A stretch of 7,606 nucleotides of DNA from VBAS01 sp035764525. GTDB lineage: Bacteria > Bacteroidota > Bacteroidia > Chitinophagales > Chitinophagaceae. The DNA lies in assembly GCA_035764525.1 (NCBI GenBank), contig DASTZB010000275.1, forward strand, positions 1 through 7,606, written 5' to 3'. A model generated the notes under the pieces. It was not told the DNA's origin. It made no database searches and saw only the letters and a program-made list of their open reading frames with translations. Within the stretch, counting starts at the first letter, position 1; each line of letters begins with the position of its first letter. The translations under genes were made by a program, and so were the position numbers. Shown here piece after piece: positions 1 through 5,231 of the stretch.

Positions 1-228
1 GCTCCGCCTATGTTCAATGTCATTGCAAGTGATGATTTTCTTTTCAGGGGCCAGTTTGGTGTTATTGATTCCTGGTTCAAAGCAGGCATCCCGGTTGAAT
101 TTCATCTTTATCAAAATGGCGGACATGGTTTCGGCCTGGGTAATCCCAATAGAACCAGTAATCGTTGGTTCGATGCATTCATACACTGGTTAGATGTAAA
201 TAAATTTCTTGTGAAGAGTAAAGTTTAG
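1..228 (+). CDS. Alpha/beta hydrolase (esterase/lipase-like), C-terminal part only
   Basis: This is the 3' end of a gene that enters from the left edge; the reading frame is open from base 1 (Ala-Pro-Pro-Met...) to a TAG stop at 226-228. About 75 residues remain. They hold the last part of an alpha/beta hydrolase fold: an ASDD segment after a beta strand, where the catalytic Asp normally lies, and NGGHGFGLG, where the catalytic His lies, followed by an amphipathic helix (WFDAFIHWLD). The GGHGFG plus W..FI.WL ending is typical of the dienelactone-hydrolase / acetyl-xylan-esterase-like branch (BD-FAE, carbohydrate esterases). The nucleophile Ser and any signal peptide lie outside the window, so substrate and cell location cannot be judged. 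It is the only plus-strand gene and converges on the 522-residue gene. The ATG at 10 is an internal Met, not a start. Confidence 0.8.
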   Translation, partial: APPMFNVIASDDFLFRGQFGVIDSWFKAGIPVEFHLYQNGGHGFGLGNPNRTSNRWFDAFIHWLDVNKFLVKSKV

Positions 229-252
229 AATTATGAATTTAGAGTTATGAAT
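225..252. repeat. Two tandem 14-base repeats at the end of the hydrolase gene
   Basis: TTAGAATTATGAAT (225-238) is followed directly by TTAGAGTTATGAAT (239-252); they differ at one base. The first unit contains the TAG stop codon of the hydrolase gene. Short A/T-rich direct repeats of this kind are frequent between genes in Bacteroidota; no function is evident. The repeat lies beside the truncated end of repeat copy A. Confidence 0.55.
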
Positions 253-267
253 GTTGCGTGATGATAA

Positions 268-386
268 CCTGCTACAAAACCGTCAAGCGATATGTGCATA
301 AATGAAATTATTTTTCTCATAAGGTTCTATTTTTTATTGTAGTCTGTGGTTTGTTATTGTCTTTTTACCAGGACGGACGGAAGAAG
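268..386 (-). repeat. Repeat copy A: 5' fragment of a dihydrofolate reductase-family gene
   Basis: Read on the minus strand, an ATG at 320-318 opens MRKIISFMHISLDGFVAG, the N-terminus of the dihydrofolate reductase/RibD C-terminal-domain family. The match stops at base 268, exactly after the GCAGG of the Val-Ala-Gly codons. The frame then runs into unrelated sequence and ends at a TAA at 233-231, giving a 29-residue remnant. Upstream of the ATG the repeat continues (AAGGTTCTATTTTTTATTGT, then a part shared with copy B) to GGACGGACGGAAGAAG, ending six bases before the stop codon of the 522-residue gene. Bases 268-340 are identical to 7388-7460 of copy G. It is a gene fragment, not a working gene. 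Confidence 0.85.
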
Positions 387-391
387 ACTCA

Positions 392-1960
392 TTATCTTAC
401 TATAAGCGAAGCCCATTTCATATCGGAGGTAACTCCACCCGAACCCTTGATCCGTCTCATTGCCAGAAAATAATTTCCCTGTACCATTTCTTGCATAGAT
501 TCCACTGAAGCCAGATAATCTTCATCGCTCTGATCTATCACCTTTTGTCTTTTTATTAAGCCATTGCTGTCAATAATAGCCGCCGCCATTACTGAATTTT
601 TATAAACATCTGAGCGGACCGGTGGTTTAGAAATATCAAGCTTCAAGTTCGAAAGATGATCATTATAGAAAATAATCAGACTATTCTTATATCCAAAAAC
701 TCTGTAGGAATCTCCGAAAGTAGAACCGGCGCTGACCCTCACTTTAGGTATTCGCGAAAAGACAGCAGTATTACCATTGAACCTTGCATTTAAAATACTG
801 CCGGCAACATGAAAAGAAGCCCTGACCCCGGTGTTCACTCTCCTAAATTCACCAGTAAGATTCACTACTCCGCTCTCGAGAACATTTGCTTCCAATACCA
901 AGCCGTCGGATAAACCTAATTTCTTTTTATTGCCCCAGCCTTCATCATCAAGGATCTCTATAAGATCTTTGGGGAATGGTGTCTTGATAACAGCATTCAT
1001 AACAAAGTTGTCTGTGTTTAGTGATGCGACGTATACACCGGCCAGATACTCTCCACCATTTTTATAGGCCCCACAGATCATGAGTTTAGCATTTTGCTTA
1101 TCAACAGCTATATAGGCACCAAAAGGATTTGCATCAGGAATCGTTACACTTTTTACCTCTGATGCCCCGCCTTTTTTATTGATGAGGACCTCAGAAAAGG
1201 GTTTACCTTTCTTACTGTAGCTATAAGAGAAGTATGCATTACTATTATTGTCAACACAGGCATTGGCGAATGCCAGGGTGTTTTCATCCGCCAGCAATTC
1301 TTTTCCCGTTCTTATTCTTTTCATATCCTTATTAAATACCGAAAAGAATAATTTATTATTCCATGAGGAAGTCCATGTCACCAGGTAACTGTTACCGTCG
1401 GGTGAACCCTCAAAGAAAAAAGTCTTAGATAACTGTGTGGGACTTGAAGCGAAGTTTGAGCCATAGACATAAAGATTAGGATTATCAAAACTTACGCTTC
1501 GCATATAAAATTCAAGATATTTCTTATCCTCATCTATAGTCAATAATTCTGAAGGCTGGGATAATTCAAGTGTTGAAGTATCCACAGCGGCAACATACAG
1601 AATCACATTACTTTTATCATTCATCTTATAATATAAAAGGTATAATTTATCATTGACCACTTTTAAAGCAGGAGGCAGCGGACCAAATTCCTTTTCCTGG
1701 CTTTTAATTTTTGTTGATTTCTTTTCAGTCAACGTTGCATCATATCTTTTCAATGTGATATTGTGCATTGATCTTTTCAGATTTGCAGAAAAGCCGGAAA
1801 TCCCTTGCATGTCGGTTTCATATGAATAAAAAGAACCCCTGTATTTTACCAGTGATGGATCAATATTTTTCATGCCTTGATAAAAGGCAACATCAAAATC
1901 TTGTGCCCGTACTATTACACAGCTAATTATTGTATAGAAGGATATAATAATTGCTTTCAT
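392..1960 (-). CDS. Exported protein of unknown function, 522 residues
   Basis: The ATG at 1960 gives a classic signal peptide: Met-Lys, a hydrophobic stretch (AIIISFYTIISCVIV, residues 3-17) and a likely signal peptidase I site after Val-Arg-Ala19, before QDFD. No lipobox is seen. The mature part (about 500 residues) is rich in short beta-strand-like segments such as LYLLYYKM, YLVTWTSSW, LFFSVFNKDMKRI and LMICGAY, with one SPDGNSYLV stretch reminiscent of blade strands in beta-propellers; a propeller or all-beta fold is possible but unproven. I do not recognise the family, and no catalytic motif or C-terminal secretion domain is evident. The gene has the longest upstream gap on the minus strand, with a candidate promoter at 2035-2042. 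Its stop codon lies six bases from repeat copy A. Confidence 0.75.
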   Translation of the reverse strand: MKAIIISFYTIISCVIVRAQDFDVAFYQGMKNIDPSLVKYRGSFYSYETDMQGISGFSANLKRSMHNITLKRYDATLTEKKSTKIKSQEKEFGPLPPALKVVNDKLYLLYYKMNDKSNVILYVAAVDTSTLELSQPSELLTIDEDKKYLEFYMRSVSFDNPNLYVYGSNFASSPTQLSKTFFFEGSPDGNSYLVTWTSSWNNKLFFSVFNKDMKRIRTGKELLADENTLAFANACVDNNSNAYFSYSYSKKGKPFSEVLINKKGGASEVKSVTIPDANPFGAYIAVDKQNAKLMICGAYKNGGEYLAGVYVASLNTDNFVMNAVIKTPFPKDLIEILDDEGWGNKKKLGLSDGLVLEANVLESGVVNLTGEFRRVNTGVRASFHVAGSILNARFNGNTAVFSRIPKVRVSAGSTFGDSYRVFGYKNSLIIFYNDHLSNLKLDISKPPVRSDVYKNSVMAAAIIDSNGLIKRQKVIDQSDEDYLASVESMQEMVQGNYFLAMRRIKGSGGVTSDMKWASLIVR

Positions 1961-2034
1961 ATAAAATATGATTTATTTATTTCAAGCTAATGTAATCAAA
2001 ATATGTGTGCTGATTTAACAGAAGACAACTTTTT

Positions 2035-2042
2035 CAAAGGTA
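2035..2042 (-). promoter_or_regulatory. Candidate Bacteroidota -7 box for the 522-residue gene
   Basis: On the minus strand the bases read TACCTTTG, a full match to the Bacteroidota -7 consensus TAnnTTTG, about 75 bases upstream of the ATG at 1960. No good -33 TTG/TTTG at the usual 19-21-base spacing is seen; a TTG sits closer (about 11 bases away) inside the adjacent hairpin. The match is based on the -7 box alone. Confidence 0.35.
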
Positions 2043-2045
2043 ATC

Positions 2046-2062
2046 CGGAGATACAATCTCCG
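2046..2062. repeat. 7-base perfect inverted repeat (CGGAGAT-ACA-ATCTCCG)
   Basis: CGGAGAT (2046-2052) and ATCTCCG (2056-2062) form a perfect 7-base stem with a 3-base loop. It touches the candidate -7 box on the upstream side of the 522-residue gene. It could be an operator or a REP-like palindrome; there is no U-run to make it a convincing terminator. Confidence 0.5.
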
Positions 2063-2130
2063 TATAACGATTGAATATTTTTTATTTTATTGAACACTAT
2101 GCACAACAGTGCAAAGAGAAGAAATTAAGA

Positions 2131-2157
2131 CGCAAAGAATATCTTGGCATCTTTGCG
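2131..2157. repeat. CGCAAAG-type inverted repeat, short form
   Basis: CGCAAAGA (2131-2138) and TCTTTGCG (2150-2157) form a perfect 8-base stem with an 11-base loop. The CGCAAAG...CTTTGCGTGAAA sequence is a shorter version of the element at 6185-6266. It lies immediately beyond the point where repeat copy B stops matching the dihydrofolate reductase-like coding sequence, so it marks the truncation point of copy B. Confidence 0.65.
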
Positions 2158-2163
2158 TGAAAA

Positions 2164-2432
2164 TAAGTTACCCGTCCATATAATGCAGTATCGCCTTCGC
2201 TTATCCGCTTACCGACATGATCAAAAATTCCTTCATCAACTTTGATCCAGTTCATTTCTCCTCCCGATAGCTATCGGGACGGGCCTGCTACAAAACCGTG
2301 AAGCGATATGTGCATAAATGAAATTATTTTTCTCATAAGGGTCTATTTTTTTGTTGTCTATGGTTTGTCTGCCCTCTTCATTCAATTATGTTGTACTGGT
2401 TTTAGGGCAAGTCTATGGGCGGACGGGAAGAA
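2164..2432 (-). repeat. Repeat copy B: longest dihydrofolate reductase-family 5' fragment
   Basis: On the minus strand the ATG at 2336-2334 opens MRKIISFMHISLHGFVAG. An 18-base palindrome (2262-2279) then replaces the usual Pro-Asn-Gly codons and brings in a TAG. Past this insertion the frame resumes (GEMNWIKVDEG, FDHVGKRI) and, alone among the copies, goes on to SEGDTALYGRVTY, which agrees with the next conserved part of the dihydrofolate reductase/RibD-C family. It ends where the CGCAAAG inverted repeat begins (near 2164). Upstream of the ATG it shares with copy A the CTRTGGTTTGT segment and with copy D a 24-base block (2376-2399), ending in GGGCGGACGGGAAG ten bases before the stop of the next gene. 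It is a pseudogene fragment. Confidence 0.85.
2262..2279. repeat. 18-base palindrome TCCCGATAGCTATCGGGA in copy B
   Basis: This is a perfect self-complementary 18-mer. Relative to copies G and C it replaces about four bases (GTTC) between TCTCC and GGGCCTGC and puts a TAG into the dihydrofolate reductase-like frame. The identical palindrome is at the same place in copy E. Palindromes of this type are widespread in Chitinophagaceae genomes (general knowledge, not checked here). Confidence 0.8.
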
Positions 2433-2442
2433 AAAATTGTTG

Positions 2443-3168
2443 TTATTCAGAATGATATTCTTTCTTTAGTAATTCCATCAATTCTACTGCCTCTTTCAAA
2501 TGGTCTTTCATCTCGCTAACTATTGCTGTATATGTTCTTTTCGTATAATAGACGGAAGCATACCATTCCTCTTCTAATTTTCTCTCTGGTTTTTCAATAA
2601 AAACGGGCCCAGTATATGTAGTTTCTTTTCGCCATGACCTTATAAACCTTGCGTTTGCAATTTTTAAAATTAATGGCACAAGCTGATTGTTTCTGAAATC
2701 GAGGGCCTTGTCAGAAACTTTTAAAATCATATTTGAACGTGTTTCGTAAAAGTCTAACATTCTTACAACCTCCTTACTAAAATACCTCAAAGAACCAGAA
2801 TTTTTCACCTGGTTATAAGCTCCTAATTGCGGGTCATAAAAGTCATATGCCCACATTCTCCAATTAGTTATCTGCATTATTGAATCATTTCGAATTGATA
2901 TAGGTTTATTCAGCTCAGCCATTAGTGAATCTGCAGTTAATATCACCCTTTCCGTAGTATGTATTGCGGTATTCAATTCTGCCGTATCTGCACTAAAGTC
3001 TTCAATTAATAAACTGGCATATTGCTTAGCTCTATTTTTTTCCACTCGGTTCTCACGAAGATTCTCTGCCAGGAAACCGCAGAACACGGCGAGGAACAAC
3101 ATGAGAAACTCCCAGAGATAATGTGTCCATTTTTTTCTGGGTGTATGTGCATGATGATGAACTTCCAT
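2443..3168 (-). CDS. Histidine-tailed membrane-anchored protein of unknown function, 241 residues
   Basis: The first of three paralogs. It starts MEVHHHAHTPRKKW: four His (residues 4-6 and 8), then a basic cluster. One membrane segment follows at about residues 18-34 (WEFLMLFLAVFCGFLAE, with a conserved Glu at its start), and then a charged, mostly helical domain. Family marks are a D-x-D-T-A-E-L stretch (about 57-65), NSGSLR at about 123-128, and a KKEYHSE end. The general plan (N-terminal membrane anchor, helical soluble part, SG-L motif) recalls the DUF6090-like proteins of Bacteroidota, but membership is my inference. Function is unknown; the His tail could bind metal. The ATG at 3168 is preceded by ACCACAAATT, nearly the same as in the 245-residue paralog, which supports this start. 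Repeat copy C is upstream and copy B downstream. Confidence 0.8.
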   Translation of the reverse strand: MEVHHHAHTPRKKWTHYLWEFLMLFLAVFCGFLAENLRENRVEKNRAKQYASLLIEDFSADTAELNTAIHTTERVILTADSLMAELNKPISIRNDSIMQITNWRMWAYDFYDPQLGAYNQVKNSGSLRYFSKEVVRMLDFYETRSNMILKVSDKALDFRNNQLVPLILKIANARFIRSWRKETTYTGPVFIEKPERKLEEEWYASVYYTKRTYTAIVSEMKDHLKEAVELMELLKKEYHSE

Positions 3169-3190
3169 AATTTGTGGTACTAGTTATAGA

Positions 3191-3329
3191 CAGGAAGTTA
3201 ATTCATTTTCTATCCGCTTACCGACATGATCAAAAATTTCTTCATCAACTTTGATCCAGTTCATTTATCCGGTCGGGCCTGCTACAAAACCGTCAAGCGA
3301 TATTTGCATAAATGAAATTATTTTTCTTA
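3191..3329 (-). repeat. Repeat copy C: dihydrofolate reductase-family fragment without start codon
   Basis: Read on the minus strand, the frame begins GTA-AGA-AAA where other copies have ATG-AGA-AAA, so the start codon is lost. It continues IISFMQISLDGFVAGPTG, then a TAA in place of the GAA codon, then MNWIKVDEEIFDHVGKRI without further damage. After the Arg-Ile codons it runs on through GAAAATGAATTAACTTCC (3192-3209), a tail that reappears beside copy F at 6164-6181. The match stops at the lost start codon: the usual upstream part is absent and different sequence with a hairpin follows. The fragment ends 23 bases before the start of the 241-residue gene. Confidence 0.85.
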
Positions 3330-3343
3330 CTTATTTCATTGTT

Positions 3344-3367
3344 CCGATGCATGGGGACACGCATCGG
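3344..3367 (-). terminator. Hairpin downstream of the 245-residue gene
   Basis: CCGATGC (3344-3350) and GCATCGG (3361-3367) form a perfect 7-base stem with a 10-base loop, 17 bases past the stop codon of the 245-residue gene. It may end its transcript, but no U-run follows, so it could instead be a REP-like palindrome. It sits where other gaps hold the upstream part of the dihydrofolate reductase-like repeat. Confidence 0.35.
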
Positions 3368-3383
3368 GGCATTAGAGTTTAGC

Positions 3384-4121
3384 TTATTTCAAATGATATT
3401 CCTGATTAAGTAGTGCTATTAATTCATCAGCAAATTTCTTTTGTTTCTTAAGTTGGGATAGAACTGCATTCGTTGTAATTCTGCAGTGGGCAAAATTATT
3501 TTTAAACTCAGCCCATAGAGCCGGATCTCTGCTAATTACTCTCATTCCTCTTTCAGGCATTTTAATAAGACTATCCCGTGCAAGTTCAATTTCAGCAAAG
3601 TCAAAAAGCTTTTCATTGTATTCCCTGCTGCGATTTCTGTATTCGAGATATCTTTCAATGGATATCTTAGTGTTTTCCTGTTCGGTCCAGTAGTGCGAAA
3701 TTTTCCGGATGGTTTCCTGGCTCCTGATCAGTCTGAGGTTGCCTGCATTTTTAAGTTGCATGGCTGTAACCTCGTTGAATACAACAGAAAATCTGTTTAA
3801 AGACCATGCGATCAAATAATTAAAACGCAGGTTCAAAAATTCTCCTGGAGTATAACTATTCAGAAATAATAATACACTATCCTGTAAAGTCTTTGAGTAA
3901 GAGACCTGGTTAACACTTCTGTTCAACTCTGCTGTATCCTGGCGCAGATCATAGATCAGTGATGCCATGAATTTTTTTTCCCGGTTATGTTCTACCTGGT
4001 GTTCACGAAAATTCTCTGCTAAGAAGCCACAGAACACAGCGAGGAACAACATCAGAAATTCCCAGAAATAAGATTTCCAACTTTTCTTTCCTTCGTGATG
4101 TGCATGATGGTGTACTTCCAT
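3384..4121 (-). CDS. Histidine-tailed membrane-anchored protein of unknown function, 245 residues
   Basis: A paralog of the 241-residue protein. It starts MEVHHHAHHEGKKSWKSY: five His (residues 4-6, 8, 9), then Lys residues, one membrane segment at about 19-35 (FWEFLMLFLAVFCGFLAE) and ENFREHQVEHNREKK. The first 45 or so residues are nearly the same as in the 241-residue protein, also at the DNA level, whereas the rest has diverged strongly. Shared marks remain: SLIYDLRQDTAELN (about 54-67), KNAGNLRLI (about 124-132) and an LLNQEYHLK end. The soluble part appears helical and charged. Function is unknown, and membrane topology is unclear because both flanks of the membrane segment are basic. 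The ATG at 4121 has the same ACCACCAATT leader as its paralog. Copy D lies upstream; a hairpin and copy C lie downstream. Confidence 0.8.
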   Translation of the reverse strand: MEVHHHAHHEGKKSWKSYFWEFLMLFLAVFCGFLAENFREHQVEHNREKKFMASLIYDLRQDTAELNRSVNQVSYSKTLQDSVLLFLNSYTPGEFLNLRFNYLIAWSLNRFSVVFNEVTAMQLKNAGNLRLIRSQETIRKISHYWTEQENTKISIERYLEYRNRSREYNEKLFDFAEIELARDSLIKMPERGMRVISRDPALWAEFKNNFAHCRITTNAVLSQLKKQKKFADELIALLNQEYHLK

Positions 4122-4176
4122 AATTGGTGGTGCTTGTTGTGAGGAGGAAGATAATTTATTTTTCAGTTATCATACA

Positions 4177-4306
4177 CCTGCTACAAAACCGTCAAGCTAT
4201 AGGTGCATCAATGAAATTATTTTTCGCATACAGTTCTATTTATTTATTGTTGCTTCATTCAATTATGTTGTACTGGCTGTGGGGCAAGACCCCGGGCTGA
4301 CGGAAA
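4177..4306 (-). repeat. Repeat copy D: dihydrofolate reductase-family 5' fragment
   Basis: On the minus strand the ATG at 4229-4227 opens MRKIISLMHL, then a TAG stop where other copies have the TCG Ser codon, then LDGFVAG. The match stops at 4177, the same base of the repeat as in copy A (just after GCAGG). Upstream of the ATG the repeat runs on through a 24-base block identical to copy B (4253-4276), GGGGCAAGAC, and GGGCTGACGGAAAAAG, ending about five bases before the stop codon of the 262-residue gene. It is not a working gene. Confidence 0.82.
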
Positions 4307-4313
4307 AAGACAT

Positions 4314-5099
4314 TTAGATTTTTATGTCAGGGTATTCTTTATCAAGTATGGCAATAACCTTCACAGCTTCATTATACAATCTTTCATACTGCCCCAGCAT
4401 ATCATTTTGCAGGTAATTGATCTGTTCTATTCTGCGGGCAATTCTTTTAAACTCAGCGGGATCATAAGTTCTGAATTTCATTCCGAAAGGAATATCATCG
4501 GGCATGAGCAAAGAATCCACTATTATCTTTTTATAAAATATTTTAGTAAGAACCTGAATATCATGTATTATTAAAAGCGCTGACTGCAAAGTATCAACCG
4601 AATGTTCCGCTGGTATCATTCCCGATTGATAGTTATTATAGAAGTTTATGAGCTGAATATATTTAAGAATTTCATCCTTTACGTTTTCATGCTCTATCAG
4701 GTCAAACCTTCCGCCATATTTGAACTGGCTTAATGCCCGTTCATTGGGTGTAAAATTAGTCCAATTAGTTGCGTTCATCCAGGTTGCAATAATATTTTGT
4801 TCATTTCCTTTGATCGATGATGAATTCATTAGCTGCACGGTAGAATCAGCCAGGTTATTAACCGATGGCATGACTACTTTAATCAGGGAACGCAAAGCAG
4901 CAGTATCCGATGCAAGATCTTTTTTGAGCAAATGAATGAGTGATCTTTCTTTTTTTCTCTCTACCATATGTTCCCGTGCATTTTCAGCAAGAAAGCCAAG
5001 AAATACTGCGAGGAACAGGATCAAAAATTCAAGTATGTATTCAGCCCATTTCTTTCTTCGGTGGCGAAGTGATTCCCTAAATATAACTATAATCTTCAT
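4314..5099 (-). CDS. Membrane-anchored paralog lacking the histidine tail, about 261 residues
   Basis: The third and most divergent family member. After MKIIVIFRESLRHRRKKW comes one membrane segment at about residues 22-38 (ILEFLILFLAVFLGFLAE), then ENAREHMVERKKERS, DLASDTAALRSL, YGGRFDLIE (matching the SG-L motif of the others) and an ILDKEYPDIKI end. The HHHAH tail of its paralogs is missing. I chose the ATG at 5099; a TTG directly upstream at 5102 would add one residue. Just before that the frame meets a TGA. The ATG-AAG codons come from repeat copy E (GTTGATGAAGA, its Val-Asp-Glu codons read one frame off), so the original start appears to have been replaced by repeat sequence. Translation from this start is plausible but less certain than for the paralogs. 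Function is unknown. Confidence 0.72.
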   Translation of the reverse strand: MKIIVIFRESLRHRRKKWAEYILEFLILFLAVFLGFLAENAREHMVERKKERSLIHLLKKDLASDTAALRSLIKVVMPSVNNLADSTVQLMNSSSIKGNEQNIIATWMNATNWTNFTPNERALSQFKYGGRFDLIEHENVKDEILKYIQLINFYNNYQSGMIPAEHSVDTLQSALLIIHDIQVLTKIFYKKIIVDSLLMPDDIPFGMKFRTYDPAEFKRIARRIEQINYLQNDMLGQYERLYNEAVKVIAILDKEYPDIKI

Positions 5100-5226
5100 C
5101 AACTTTGTTCCAGTTCATTTCTCCTCCCGATAGCTATCGGGACGGGCCTGCTACAAAACCGTTAAGCGATATGTGCATAAATGAAATTATTGTTCTTATA
5201 TAGTTTTATTTTTTACGGAAGAAGAA
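5093..5226 (-). repeat. Repeat copy E: dihydrofolate reductase-family fragment fused to a gene start
   Basis: On the minus strand the frame starts ATA-AGA-ACA where the intact form has ATG-AGA-AAA, so the start codon is lost. It continues with ATT-TCA-TTT-ATG and the LNGFVAG-like codons, then the 18-base palindrome with its TAG (5125-5142), then GEMNWNKVDED. It ends inside the first codons of the 262-residue gene, whose ATG it supplies. The upstream part is short: TTTTATTTTTTACGGAAGAAGAAA, ending about five bases before the TAG of the amidohydrolase gene. It shares the palindrome insertion with copy B, so B and E probably descend from one altered copy. Confidence 0.83.
5125..5142. repeat. 18-base palindrome TCCCGATAGCTATCGGGA in copy E
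   Basis: Identical in sequence and position within the repeat to 2262-2279 of copy B, with the same flanks (TCTCC and CGGGCCTGC). Confidence 0.8.
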
Positions 5227-5231
5227 ATTTA

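Noticed and set aside
831..1067. Plus-strand open frames inside minus-strand genes (831-1067, 4720-4935, 4936-5133, 5661-5843, 6503-6706, 6732-6917)
   Set aside because: They lie wholly or almost wholly opposite well-supported minus-strand genes, have no recognisable motif or leader, and look like antisense shadows.
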